In this document: positions 32,969 to 41,359 of the stretch, one piece after another
How positions within the stretch are numbered: position 1 is the stretch's first letter
Layout of the letters: each line of letters begins with the position of its first letter
From: Thalassolituus sp034111725
Lineage (GTDB): Bacteria; Pseudomonadota; Gammaproteobacteria; Pseudomonadales; Oceanobacteraceae
Assembly (NCBI RefSeq): GCF_034111725.1
Contig: NZ_JAWUWR010000043.1
Coordinates: forward strand, 1-64,000
DNA: 64,000 nt
Direction: 5' to 3'
Notes under the pieces: generated by a model
Seen by the model: only the letters and a program-made list of their open reading frames with translations
What the model was told of the DNA's origin: nothing
Database searches by the model: none
Position numbers and translations under genes: made by a program

Positions 32969-34456
32969 ATGTTAAACAGCATCAAACGCGATTGGCTTGC
33001 CAATATTCGCGGTGATTTATTGGCCGGCACTGTGGTTGCTTTGGCTTTGATTCCTGAGGCCATTGCCTTCTCTATTATTGCCGGTGTCGATCCGAAAGTT
33101 GGCTTGTACGCGTCATTTTGTATCGCAGTCATTATCTCTTTTGTTGGTGGTCGTCCGGGTATGATTTCGGCGGCTACCGGTGCGATGTCATTGTTAATGG
33201 TGACCTTAGTTAAAGATCACGGCCTAGAGTATTTACTGGCTGCGTCTTTGTTGACCGGGGTTATTCAGATTTTTGCTGGGTATTTAAAGCTCGGCGATTT
33301 AATGCGTTTCGTTTCACGTTCGGTGGTTACGGGTTTTGTGAACGCGCTGGCGATTTTGATTTTTATGGCGCAGCTGCCAGAGCTTACCGATGTTACTTGG
33401 CACGTCTATGCCATGACGGCAGGTGGATTGGCTATTATCTATTTATTTCCGTATGTACCGAAAATCGGTAGCTGGTTGCCATCTCCACTGGTGTGCATCT
33501 TGGCCATTACGGCAATTGCCATCATTTGGGGAATTGACGTGCGCACCGTTGCCGATATGGGCGAACTACCCGATACCTTACCTATATTCCTATGGCCGGA
33601 TGTACCGCTGACACTTGAAACCTTGTGGATTATCCTGCCGTATTCTGTAGCGCTAGCGGCGGTCGGTTTGCTGGAGTCTATGATGACGGCGACGATTGTT
33701 GATGAACTAACCGACACTGAAAGTGATAAAAACCGTGAGTGTAAGGGCCAAGGCGTCGCTAACATAGGCTCGTCGCTACTTGGTGGTATGGCGGGTTGCG
33801 CCATGATCGGGCAGTCGATTATTAACGTTAAATCGGGTGGTCGCGGGCGTTTATCAACCTTCTTTGCAGGTTTCTTATTGCTCATTATGGTGGTGTTCTT
33901 AGATGACTGGATTGGCCAGATTCCTATGGCTGCTTTGGTGGCCGTAATGATTATGGTGTCGATTGGTACCTTCTCTTGGGAATCTTTCCGTAATCTAAAA
34001 CAACATCCGTTATCGACCAATATCGTGATGATTTCAACGGTTGTGGTGGTGGTTGCGACTCACAACTTAGCGTTAGGTGTACTGGTGGGTGTGTTACTGG
34101 CCTCACTGTTTTTTGCCAATAAAATTGGCCGCTTTATGGTGGTTAAGCAGGAGCAAGTTAATGCCGACGAACGTGTTTATCGTGTGGTAGGGCAAGTTTT
34201 CTTTGCTTCGTCAGATGCGTTTGCTAAGTCGTTTGATTTCCGTGAAGTGGTTACCCGCGTCACCATTGATTTAACGCATGCGCATTTTTGGGATATCACG
34301 TCAGTATCCGCACTGGACAAAGTGGTGATCAAGTTCCGTCGCGAAGGTGCGGATGTCGAGCTAATTGGTTTAAATGAAGCCAGTGCCACGATTGTTGATC
34401 GATTTGGTGTACACGACAAACCAGAAGAAGTAGAAAAGCTCTTGGCTGGCCACTAA
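32969..34456 (+). CDS. SulP/SLC26-family anion transporter with STAS domain
   Basis: The 495-aa protein has the SulP membrane core (GDLLAGTVVALALIPEAIAF, VGLYASF, GRPGMISAATGAMSL, and GCAMIGQSIINVKSGGRGRLS) with 12-14 helices, and a C-terminal STAS domain (residues ~395-495, IDLTHAHFWDITSVSALDKV). Family members move sulfate, bicarbonate or dicarboxylates; the substrate cannot be fixed from sequence. The universal stress protein gene 36 bp downstream is a frequent partner of this SulP type. Confidence 0.9.
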   Translation: MLNSIKRDWLANIRGDLLAGTVVALALIPEAIAFSIIAGVDPKVGLYASFCIAVIISFVGGRPGMISAATGAMSLLMVTLVKDHGLEYLLAASLLTGVIQIFAGYLKLGDLMRFVSRSVVTGFVNALAILIFMAQLPELTDVTWHVYAMTAGGLAIIYLFPYVPKIGSWLPSPLVCILAITAIAIIWGIDVRTVADMGELPDTLPIFLWPDVPLTLETLWIILPYSVALAAVGLLESMMTATIVDELTDTESDKNRECKGQGVANIGSSLLGGMAGCAMIGQSIINVKSGGRGRLSTFFAGFLLLIMVVFLDDWIGQIPMAALVAVMIMVSIGTFSWESFRNLKQHPLSTNIVMISTVVVVVATHNLALGVLVGVLLASLFFANKIGRFMVVKQEQVNADERVYRVVGQVFFASSDAFAKSFDFREVVTRVTIDLTHAHFWDITSVSALDKVVIKFRREGADVELIGLNEASATIVDRFGVHDKPEEVEKLLAGH

Positions 34457-34492
34457 GTCGTGGCCATCGCATAAATAACAAGGATAACAATA

Positions 34493-35344
34493 ATGACTCA
34501 GATCGTAGCGTGTATTGATGGATCGGTAATGTCGGGTGCAGTGTGTGATGCGGCTGCGTGGGCAAGTCAACGTGCGCAGGCGCCACTGAAGTTATTGCAT
34601 GTGTTGGAAAAAAACGACGTGCCGGCTGCCGCTACCTTGGCGGGTAATATCGGTTTGGGTAGTCGCGAAAGTTTGCTGCTAGAACTGGCTGAGTTAGATG
34701 AAAAACGCAATAAGTTAGCGCTTGAGCATGGCCGTGACTTGTTAGATGACGCTGAGATACGCAGTAAAGCTGATGGCGCGATCGAAGTAACTAAGCAACA
34801 GCGCCACGGTCATTTGCTGAATACTTTAATGGAAGGTCAAGATGATATTCGCCTGTTGGTAATCGGGCGCCAAGGTAATAGCCATAAGCCGTTAGCGCAT
34901 ACGATTGGTAGTCATTTGGATGATGTGATTCGTAGTTTGCACAAGCCCATTTTAGTCGCGATGAACGATTTCAAAGCACCACAATCGTTCATGGTGGCTT
35001 TTGATGGTAGTGAAACAGCACAACGAGCATTAGATGCTTATGCCAACAGTACGGTACTGGTTGGTTTGCCGTGTCATCTCGTTATGGTTGGACATGATGA
35101 CGATGCGCACCAGCAAAAATTAGAGTCCGCGGCAGTTCTGCTTCGTAGTCGCGACTTTGACGTTACTGTGGCGCACTTAAGTGGCGATGTTCAGCCGGCA
35201 TTAGCCGCCTATCAAGCTGAGCACGATATAGGCTTGATGGTGATGGGCGCTTACGGCCATTCTCGTATTCGTCAGTTCTTTGTGGGTAGTCATACGCGCA
35301 AAATGGTGAGCGAAAGCCAAATTCCCCTGTTGCTACTGCGTTAA
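34493..35344 (+). CDS. Tandem universal stress protein (UspA x2)
   Basis: The 283-aa protein has two Usp domains. The first (residues ~1-155) ends LLVIGRQG-NSH...IGSHLDDVIRS, the second (~160-283) starts SFMVAFDGSETAQRALDAY and ends MGAYGHSRIRQFFVGSHTRK, the ATP-binding Gly-rich loop of the family. Such proteins bind ATP or adenylates during stress. It is probably co-transcribed with the SulP transporter. AAGGAT precedes the ATG. Confidence 0.92.
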   Translation: MTQIVACIDGSVMSGAVCDAAAWASQRAQAPLKLLHVLEKNDVPAAATLAGNIGLGSRESLLLELAELDEKRNKLALEHGRDLLDDAEIRSKADGAIEVTKQQRHGHLLNTLMEGQDDIRLLVIGRQGNSHKPLAHTIGSHLDDVIRSLHKPILVAMNDFKAPQSFMVAFDGSETAQRALDAYANSTVLVGLPCHLVMVGHDDDAHQQKLESAAVLLRSRDFDVTVAHLSGDVQPALAAYQAEHDIGLMVMGAYGHSRIRQFFVGSHTRKMVSESQIPLLLLR

Positions 35345-35422
35345 TCGAATTCGCCAGTTATTGAGGGTGACTTTTATGGTTTGTTCGGTGTCTGATGCCA
35401 ACTTACTTGTTGGAGAGCTTGG

Positions 35423-36031
35423 GTGACGGGGGATTTCTTGCAGGTGAGCGAGCGCGAAGTCGTAGAGTTGCGTCAGCAGATGCTGGCGTTTACTCGGCTG
35501 CAATTAGCTAATGATTTCGCTGCTGAAGACATTGTGCAAGAAGCGCTTGCCGGCGCTTTAAAAAACGCGGCTTCCTTTACTCGCCAAGCGAACTTAAAGA
35601 CTTGGGTCTTTGCCATTCTAAAACACAAAATAACCGATCACCTGCGCCGCCAATATCGTGAGCCACAGCAAGACTCATTAGATGAGTGTAAGAATTGTGG
35701 TCATTCAGACGACCAAATATTTAATAACGAATTGTTTGATGATCGTGGCCATTGGCATGCGGACGCAAAGCCTCAGCGCTGGGGAGATGCTGATCGAATG
35801 GTTCATGATGAGCAATTTTGGCGAGTGTTTGATACGTGCTTAGCTGGATTGCCGCCAGAGCAAGGTCGAGTATTTATGATGCGCGAATTTATTGAACTGG
35901 ATAGCGACGAGATTTGCGCTGCGCTGCAGCTAAGTACCAGCAACCTTCATGTGTTGCTATACCGTGCACGTTTACGTTTACGTGAATGTTTAGAAGATAG
36001 CTGGGTCAAGGCTGGAGAGAAAAGATCATGA
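35423..36031 (+). CDS. ECF-type sigma-70 family factor
   Basis: The 202-aa protein has region 2 (ANDFAAEDIVQEALAGALKN, TWVFAILKHKITDHLRR) and region 4 (GLPPEQGRVFMMREFIELDS-DEIC...LSTSNLHVLLYRARLRL) of ECF sigma factors. A zinc-type anti-sigma gene overlaps its end as ATGA. The start is GTG 35423 with TTGGAGAG upstream. Its target is probably the HvfA-like gene just downstream, where a candidate ECF promoter is visible; no copy of that motif precedes the sigma gene itself. The inserted acidic/His-rich segment (residues ~80-118, CKNCGHSDDQ, GHWHADAKP) is unusual and might sense metal. Confidence 0.9.
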   Translation: MTGDFLQVSEREVVELRQQMLAFTRLQLANDFAAEDIVQEALAGALKNAASFTRQANLKTWVFAILKHKITDHLRRQYREPQQDSLDECKNCGHSDDQIFNNELFDDRGHWHADAKPQRWGDADRMVHDEQFWRVFDTCLAGLPPEQGRVFMMREFIELDSDEICAALQLSTSNLHVLLYRARLRLRECLEDSWVKAGEKRS

Positions 36032-36225
36032 TGAATTGCGAACAAGCCACTCAGCTTTTATCCGTCGGGATGGAACGAAAGCTAAAGTTAAAGGAGCAAG
36101 CTGAGCTGAAAATGCATCTTTTGATCTGCTCTGGCTGTCGTCAATTTGGCCAGCATGTGCAGCAATTGCGTACTATTATTCGAGCGACTAAAGATAGCTC
36201 TGATGAGCCGGAAGAAAAAAAATAA
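36028..36225 (+). CDS. Small zinc-finger anti-sigma factor (ZAS / zf-HC2)
   Basis: This 65-aa protein has the anti-sigma zinc-binding pattern: Cys4 near the N-terminus (MNCEQATQLLS), then H-x3-C-x2-C as HLLICSGC. The body is a helical clamp for the sigma factor. It has no membrane segment, so it would be a cytoplasmic redox- or metal-sensing anti-sigma factor, controlling the ECF factor whose stop codon it overlaps. Confidence 0.85.
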   Translation: MMNCEQATQLLSVGMERKLKLKEQAELKMHLLICSGCRQFGQHVQQLRTIIRATKDSSDEPEEKK

Positions 36226-36232
36226 AAAAATC

Positions 36233-36260
36233 TGTAAGAAACTTCAGGCGCTTGCGATTA
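36233..36260 (+). promoter_or_regulatory. Candidate ECF-sigma promoter of the HvfA-like gene
   Basis: TGTAAG (36233-36238) and CGATTA (36255-36260) are separated by 16 bp, a layout typical for ECF promoters with TGTAA-type -35 and CG-rich -10 boxes. It lies about 67 bp before the ATG of the HvfA-like gene. The assignment is by eye. Confidence 0.45.
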
Positions 36261-36326
36261 AGTAAGTACCAGAACCTAAATACGCCTTGTGCGTCTGGCC
36301 ATTTAATCCGAATAGAGAGTCTTATC

Positions 36327-36671
36327 ATGAAAAAAAATACTAGTACCCTAACGTCTGCTTTGTCTGCTGCTGTTCTTCTTGGTGCATCTGCGGCGTCGTT
36401 TGCAGCTGAAAATCCATTTGCTTCTCAATCACTTACTAGTGGATATCAGGTTGCTGAAAAAGCAGAGATGGAAGGCAAGTGCGGTGGTAAAACAGAAATG
36501 AAAGGTAAGTCGGAAGCCGAAGGCAAGTGCGGCGGTAAGTCAGAAGCTGAAGGCAAATGCGGCGGTAAGGCTGAAATGAAAGGCAAAGCTGATGCTGAAG
36601 GTAAATGTGGCGGCGACAAAGCAAAGAAGGAAGGTAAGTGCGGCGAAGGTAAGTGCGGAGCTGCTAAATAA
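36327..36671 (+). CDS. hvfA: HvfA-like EGKCG-repeat secreted peptide (RiPP-type metallophore precursor)
   Basis: The 114-aa product has a signal peptide (ends AASFA|AEN) and then a low-complexity tail built of EMEGKCGGK / EAEGKCGGK / EMKGK units. Six cysteines are present, all in GKCG. EGKCG-repeat peptides with a signal peptide are the hallmark of HvfA/bufferin-type RiPP precursors, whose cysteines are changed to copper-binding oxazolone/thioamide groups by MNIO enzymes (HvfB, DUF692) with partner HvfC. Here the next gene is HvfX, but no HvfB or HvfC is present. ATG 36327 is chosen because it starts the signal peptide. Copper buffering is the likely role. Confidence 0.75.
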   Translation: MKKNTSTLTSALSAAVLLGASAASFAAENPFASQSLTSGYQVAEKAEMEGKCGGKTEMKGKSEAEGKCGGKSEAEGKCGGKAEMKGKADAEGKCGGDKAKKEGKCGEGKCGAAK

Positions 36672-36740
36672 TTGAGCATTTGGCTTAGTCAATGATTACG
36701 CACAGGGCCTGTCTCCGTGCGTAATTGATAAGGAATATCT

Positions 36741-37358
36741 ATGAGTTTTTTGGTTGAGCAGTACCGTCATATTCAAGCGGTTGGACAGCGTTTACAGCAC
36801 CTGGATGGCTTGCCGCCATTACTACTGCGCTTGTATCTTGCACCGATTATGATGCAGGCAGGATGGAATAAGCTGTCGCATTTTTCTGACACAGCTGCGT
36901 GGTTCGGTAATCCAGATTGGGGGTTGGGTTTGCCTTTTCCTGAGCTGATGGCGGCGCTAGCAACGGGTACAGAATTAATCGGCGGGGCTTTATTGGTGGT
37001 TGGCCTTGCTACACGCTGGGTGAGTATTCCTTTGCTATTCACCATGCTGGTTGCTGCGTTTTCGGTGCATTGGGAAAATGGATGGTTGGCGATTGCTGAT
37101 GGTAGTAGTTGGTTGGCAAATGATCGCGTACTTGAGGCAGGAGAGCGTTTAAGCCGCGCCAAAGATATTCTGCAAGAATACGGCAATTACGATTGGTTAA
37201 CGGGTCGTGGTAGCGTGGTGATTTTAAATAACGGTATTGAATTCGCCGCTACTTATGCACTTATGTTGTTGGTGTTGATTACTAATGGTGGTGGTCGCTA
37301 CACCAGCATTGATTATTGGATTGCGCGGTTTGCTGGAGTGTTACCAGCAAAGCGCTAA
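36741..37358 (+). CDS. hvfX: HvfX-like DoxX-family membrane protein
   Basis: The 205-aa protein has four DoxX-type helices with blocks LLLRLYLAPIMMQAGWNKL, WFGNPDWGLGLPFPELMA, TELIGGALLVVGLATRW, VHWENGWLAIADGSSWLAN and GSVVILNNGIEFAATYALML. The long loop between helices 3 and 4 and these motifs fit the HvfX branch of DoxX proteins, which accompany HvfA-type peptides and are annotated as copper-binding maturation proteins. It is 69 bp after the HvfA-like gene with AAGGA as ribosome site, almost certainly in the same operon. Confidence 0.85.
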   Translation: MSFLVEQYRHIQAVGQRLQHLDGLPPLLLRLYLAPIMMQAGWNKLSHFSDTAAWFGNPDWGLGLPFPELMAALATGTELIGGALLVVGLATRWVSIPLLFTMLVAAFSVHWENGWLAIADGSSWLANDRVLEAGERLSRAKDILQEYGNYDWLTGRGSVVILNNGIEFAATYALMLLVLITNGGGRYTSIDYWIARFAGVLPAKR

Positions 37359-37369
37359 GCGCTTGCTGG
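37344..37369. terminator. Hairpin between hvfX and the acyltransferase gene (weak)
   Basis: An 11-bp stem with one bulge (CCAGCAAAGCGC / GCGCTTGCTGG) overlaps the hvfX stop. It has no T-run, so it may only mark the border between convergent genes. Confidence 0.35.
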
Positions 37370-37384
37370 TATCGAGTTGGATTG

Positions 37385-38296
37385 TTACGGTACTTTTGCT
37401 TCCGCATACGGGTTCTTTTGCCCTTCGGGCCGACGCTTAAAGCGTTTGTAAGTCCATTGATACTGAGCTGGTGCTATCTTAATTAACTCTTCGATAGATT
37501 GGTTCATTGATGTGGCGCAGGTGCGGGCATCGTCGGAGTAAATACCGTCTTCCGCAGCGGTAAAATGCAAATCAAAGCCTTCGGCATTAGGGAGTCGCTT
37601 GGCAAACGCGTAGATCACCTGTGCACCCGTTTTTTGAATCATTTCATGCGGCAATTTCGGCGTCAGGGTTTCTACTCCCATAAATGGCGCGAATACTCCG
37701 CTTTTTAGGCGGGGTTCTTGATCAGGTAAGAAGCCGACTGTGCCACCTTGTTCTAACACAGAAAACAAGGCCGCAACGCCGTCTCTGGTGGTGGGAACAA
37801 GCTTACAACCAACGGTTTCTCGGCGCTCCACCATCCACTCATTAAAAACTGGGCTTTTAGCTGGACGGTACATGATAGTGACAGGGCACTTGCTGGAAAT
37901 GTAATTGTTCAGAATTTCCCAGTTGCCCAAATGTGGAGCCAATATCAGTAACCCGCGCTCATCTTTGATGCCTGCTTCGACCAATTCCTCTCCGTATACA
38001 GTACGAACCAGTTTTAATCCTTTGGCCGTTTCATAACCCCACATCGGGCCCATTTCGGCGCCGACCATGCCATTTTGGATTAGGGTTTCTTGTACCAGTA
38101 GGTCTCGTTCTGCAACCGACTTGTCTGGGTAAGCCAAACCTAAGTTCACGCGTGCAACTTCTCGGGCACGAGTGCGACGCCCCCAAAGATAGATCCCGAC
38201 TCGACGACCAATCTTCTGAGCCGTGGGTAGTGATACTCGTCCGAGTAGCTTGATCACGGCGATCATTAAGTAACCAATTATATTTTTCACGGGCAT
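37385..38296 (-). CDS. LpxL/HtrB-family lysophospholipid / lipid A acyltransferase
   Basis: The 303-aa protein has an N-terminal membrane segment, the catalytic HxxxxE motif as HLGNWEIL, and family blocks TIMYRPAKSPVFNEWM, GTVGFLPDQEP and FAPFMGVE. These enzymes add secondary acyl chains to lipid A at the inner membrane. It stands alone in this window. Whether it adds laurate, myristate or acts on another acceptor such as ornithine lipid cannot be told from sequence. Confidence 0.9.
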   Translation of the reverse strand: MPVKNIIGYLMIAVIKLLGRVSLPTAQKIGRRVGIYLWGRRTRAREVARVNLGLAYPDKSVAERDLLVQETLIQNGMVGAEMGPMWGYETAKGLKLVRTVYGEELVEAGIKDERGLLILAPHLGNWEILNNYISSKCPVTIMYRPAKSPVFNEWMVERRETVGCKLVPTTRDGVAALFSVLEQGGTVGFLPDQEPRLKSGVFAPFMGVETLTPKLPHEMIQKTGAQVIYAFAKRLPNAEGFDLHFTAAEDGIYSDDARTCATSMNQSIEELIKIAPAQYQWTYKRFKRRPEGQKNPYAEAKVP

Positions 38297-38425
38297 GTCT
38301 CTTTAGCAGGAGCTGGAAGTTTACGGTTTGGTGACAAATGCGCAAGGTATGCCACTGTTTCCATTTGGCCCGTTAGTGTCATATAGCTCTGCTACACTGA
38401 ATTGGAACAAAAACATGGCCTTTAT

Positions 38426-40072
38426 ATGCTTAATATCGAAAGCTCGCTCAGTAGTAAACGCATTCTCATTGTTGATGATCTGGTGCAAGCACGATCGTCG
38501 CTGAAGAATATGATGGGGATTATTGGCGCGCAGAGTATCGATACTGCCACCGATGGTCGTGAGGCTATGGAGTTGATTCTAGAAAATGATTACGACCTGG
38601 TGCTGTCTGACTACAACCTTGGAAAGGGCAAAGATGGTCAGCAAATACTAGAAGAAGCGCGTTTCTCCAATCGGCTAAAGGCAACGGCACAATTTATATT
38701 AGTTACTGGTGAAAATGCGGTCGAACGCGTAATGGGCGCATTGGAATATGAACCGGATGCCTATATTACCAAGCCATTTACTCTCAGCATGCTGCGCGAG
38801 CGCTTAAAGCGTATTTTTCATACCAAAGAAGAGCTACGTCCGATTAATGAAGCGATTGAGAGCGGTGACATTAGTCAAGCTATTGAGATAGCGAACTTCT
38901 TGCTGGAAAGTAAGCCACGTTTATTGCTGCCGGTGTCACGTATTCTAGGTAAGTTGTATATGCGACAGGAGCGTTATGAAGAGGCTCTGTATGTATATTC
39001 GCAACCGCTCAATACTCGCATGGTGTCATGGGCGCGGTTAGGCCAGGCCATCTGTATGCATTATTTAGGCGACTCTCTGGGCGCACTTGCGTTAATACGG
39101 CAAACCTTGGTTGATTACCCGATGTATGTGCAATGCCACGACTGGGCTGCGCGTATTTTATTGGCTCTAGGCAAACCAGAAGAAGCCCAGGAGCAGCTGG
39201 AGCTAGCAGCTGCCATCTCGCCGCGTGCCGTATTGCGGCAAATGGAGCTTGGTTATTTAGCATCGCAAAATGGTGACCACAAAATTGCTGAAGTTGCTTT
39301 TGAGCAGTCGATACGTTTAGGCCGTCACTCCTGCTATAAAGCTTCGGGCAACTATTTACAGTTTGCCCGTGAACTACAACACGGTCTTACCTCAGAAAAA
39401 ACTCGAGATAATATTAACCTGCGCAATAAAGCTTTGCGTGCGATTGATGAGTTGCGTCAAGAGTACTCGGGCCATGTTTCCATTATGTTTGACACGTGTA
39501 TCGTTGAAGGCAAAACCTATACAGCGGTAGCTGAAAGCGACAAGGCTAAAGAAGCCGTTGATCGCGCCGAAAGTATGCTAGCTCGAATTCAAACGCCAAC
39601 ACCTGATCAGCGGTTATCGATGACGGAAGCTTTTATTGATACTGGACAGCATGTAAAAGCTAAAGACTTGATGAATACCATGCGTGATTCTAAGGCAAGT
39701 AACCTAGCGCAAAATGCGTTGGATAAATTACGAGCGTTAGAAGATAAACTTAATGCGATGACGATTCGTGAACATACCGCCAAGTTAAATGCCGAAGGTG
39801 TGTCATTGTACGAGCAAGGCAAATTGATGGAAGCCATCGAGGTCTTCGATCAAGCAGTGAAGTACGATGAAGTTGGCGTGAGTGTCTTACTGAACGCGAT
39901 TCAGGCTAAGGTCAGTCATATTGAACGTACTGAGTTGGATATACGCCAGTTAAAAGATTGCTACACGCTTTTTAAACGGATTGGGAACGTAGGCCATTTG
40001 GATGAGCGCTATGATCGTTATGACCGTTTGAAAACCACCTGCATTCGGTTAAAACGCGCCGCTGGATTATAG
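38426..40072 (+). CDS. Response regulator with TPR effector domain
   Basis: The 548-aa protein starts with a receiver domain (ILIVDDLVQARSSL; phospho-acceptor Asp62 in LVLSDYNLG; Lys in ITKPF) and continues with tetratricopeptide-like helical repeats (EALYVYSQPL, ALALIRQTLVDYP, EEAQEQLELAAAISPRAVLR and, near the end, EGVSLYEQGKLMEAIEVFDQ). No DNA-binding or enzymatic domain is visible, so output should be by protein binding. The frame is open from TTG 38402, but ATG 38426 is a better start; neither has a strong ribosome site. The partner kinase follows 62 bp downstream. Confidence 0.85.
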   Translation: MLNIESSLSSKRILIVDDLVQARSSLKNMMGIIGAQSIDTATDGREAMELILENDYDLVLSDYNLGKGKDGQQILEEARFSNRLKATAQFILVTGENAVERVMGALEYEPDAYITKPFTLSMLRERLKRIFHTKEELRPINEAIESGDISQAIEIANFLLESKPRLLLPVSRILGKLYMRQERYEEALYVYSQPLNTRMVSWARLGQAICMHYLGDSLGALALIRQTLVDYPMYVQCHDWAARILLALGKPEEAQEQLELAAAISPRAVLRQMELGYLASQNGDHKIAEVAFEQSIRLGRHSCYKASGNYLQFARELQHGLTSEKTRDNINLRNKALRAIDELRQEYSGHVSIMFDTCIVEGKTYTAVAESDKAKEAVDRAESMLARIQTPTPDQRLSMTEAFIDTGQHVKAKDLMNTMRDSKASNLAQNALDKLRALEDKLNAMTIREHTAKLNAEGVSLYEQGKLMEAIEVFDQAVKYDEVGVSVLLNAIQAKVSHIERTELDIRQLKDCYTLFKRIGNVGHLDERYDRYDRLKTTCIRLKRAAGL

Positions 40073-40134
40073 AGTGTGTTTTGTAGGGGGCGGGCGTGTG
40101 ATGCGAAGTATTGTGATTGGCCCTAAGGAAAATT

Positions 40135-40794
40135 ATGAAATTTGAGCAATTGGCCGCGGCGGTGATCCATGATGTGAAAAACCAGTTGCAGTCATTGATG
40201 GATGAAGAGCAACTAGCACTAGAGCAGTTGCCTGATCAATACCGCAGTATTGTTGAACCCATTTTGCAGCGCACCAGCCGTTTAAAAGACGACGCTTTGC
40301 AACTGGTGATTTTGTTTCGCCTTGGTCAAAACCGCCCATTTCCTATGGATGATGCTTGGCCTAGAGACACCGCTAACGACGCAATTGAGGCTGCTGCCAT
40401 TCAATTTCCTAGCGTTAAGTTAGTCAATGACATCGATGAAGATTGCCAAGGATTTTATAACGAAAATCTAATCCACCTAGCCCTAATGACATTAATTACT
40501 AATAGTGCTCAAGCTGGGGCGACTAGCATTACACTGAAGGCCGAAGAAGTTGATCAAGATTCCGGGCGTTTGTGCATTCAAGTGATCGATAATGGCCCTG
40601 GGTTTTCAAAAACGATGTTAGAAACTCAGGGCGAGAGTGCCGATGAACATAGTAGTCATGACGATGGTACGGGCTTAGGTTTGTATTTTGTAAAACTCAT
40701 TGTTGAGCACCACAAAGCATCTATTCAAGGAGCTTCTGTAGTGCTGACTAACAACTCGAAAAAAGGCGCGTGCGTTACCCTTAATCTGGCTTAA
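40135..40794 (+). CDS. Small soluble sensor histidine kinase
   Basis: The 219-aa protein has a phosphoacceptor-like segment AAVIHDVKNQLQSLM and ATPase motifs LITNSAQAGAT, VIDNGPGFSK and GTGLGLYFVKLIVEHH. There is no sensor domain or membrane helix. ATG 40135 has AAGGA upstream, so the frame from 40117 is shortened. It follows the REC-TPR regulator and is probably its cognate kinase. Its end overlaps the rsmD gene (opposite strand) by 14 bp. Confidence 0.88.
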   Translation: MKFEQLAAAVIHDVKNQLQSLMDEEQLALEQLPDQYRSIVEPILQRTSRLKDDALQLVILFRLGQNRPFPMDDAWPRDTANDAIEAAAIQFPSVKLVNDIDEDCQGFYNENLIHLALMTLITNSAQAGATSITLKAEEVDQDSGRLCIQVIDNGPGFSKTMLETQGESADEHSSHDDGTGLGLYFVKLIVEHHKASIQGASVVLTNNSKKGACVTLNLA

Positions 40795-41359
40795 CGGTAA
40801 TTGCTGGATGTTCCGCAACTTCAAACAAGCGAAAATAAAACTCCTTGGTATTCTTGCACTTCAATTCATCCCAATGGGACGGGAACTGAGGTTTTAAGGT
40901 GGCTTCATGTTCGATGTAAATCAAAGCGCCCGGTAGGAGCTGCAGGCTATCCATTGCCGGTTGCAATAGATTCTTACCGAAGGGGGGGTCTAGAAATACC
41001 AAATCAAAGGGTTCTGGATTCTGCGTCAGCCATATCAATGCGTCACCGGCCCATACTTGTGCATTGCTAGCGCCTAAGGTCTGTAGGTTTTCTTTCAATT
41101 GCATTGCGGCTGCAGGGTGCTTCTCTAAAAAAACAACCTCTTTTGCGCCACGCGATAGCGCTTCGAATCCAAGTGCACCGCTACCCGCAAAGGCGTCTAA
41201 CACACGACAGCCCTCTACGTCATGTTGCAACCAATTGAATACGGTTTCGCGCACGCGATCCATCGTCGGGCGTAGGCCATCAATTGCAGGAAAGCGTAAA
41301 CGACGAGAGCGCCATTCACCGCCAATGATACGAAGTTGATGATGCGAAATTTTGCTCAC
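40781..41359 (-). CDS. rsmD: 16S rRNA (guanine(966)-N2)-methyltransferase RsmD
   Basis: The 192-aa protein has the RsmD N-terminus LRIIGGEWRSRRLRFP and LRPTMDRVRETVFNWL, the SAM-binding block VLDAFAGSGALGFEALSRGA, and the catalytic motif FLDPPFGKN. It methylates G966 of 16S rRNA. It overlaps the unknown upstream gene by 4 bp and lies next to ftsY on the opposite strand, the usual arrangement. Confidence 0.96.
   Translation of the reverse strand: MSKISHHQLRIIGGEWRSRRLRFPAIDGLRPTMDRVRETVFNWLQHDVEGCRVLDAFAGSGALGFEALSRGAKEVVFLEKHPAAAMQLKENLQTLGASNAQVWAGDALIWLTQNPEPFDLVFLDPPFGKNLLQPAMDSLQLLPGALIYIEHEATLKPQFPSHWDELKCKNTKEFYFRLFEVAEHPAITVKPD

Noticed and set aside
36446..36679. Minus-strand frames inside the HvfA-like gene (LPSASDLPPH repeats)
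   Set aside because: They are the reverse reading of the EGKCG repeats; the plus-strand frame has a signal peptide and operon context.
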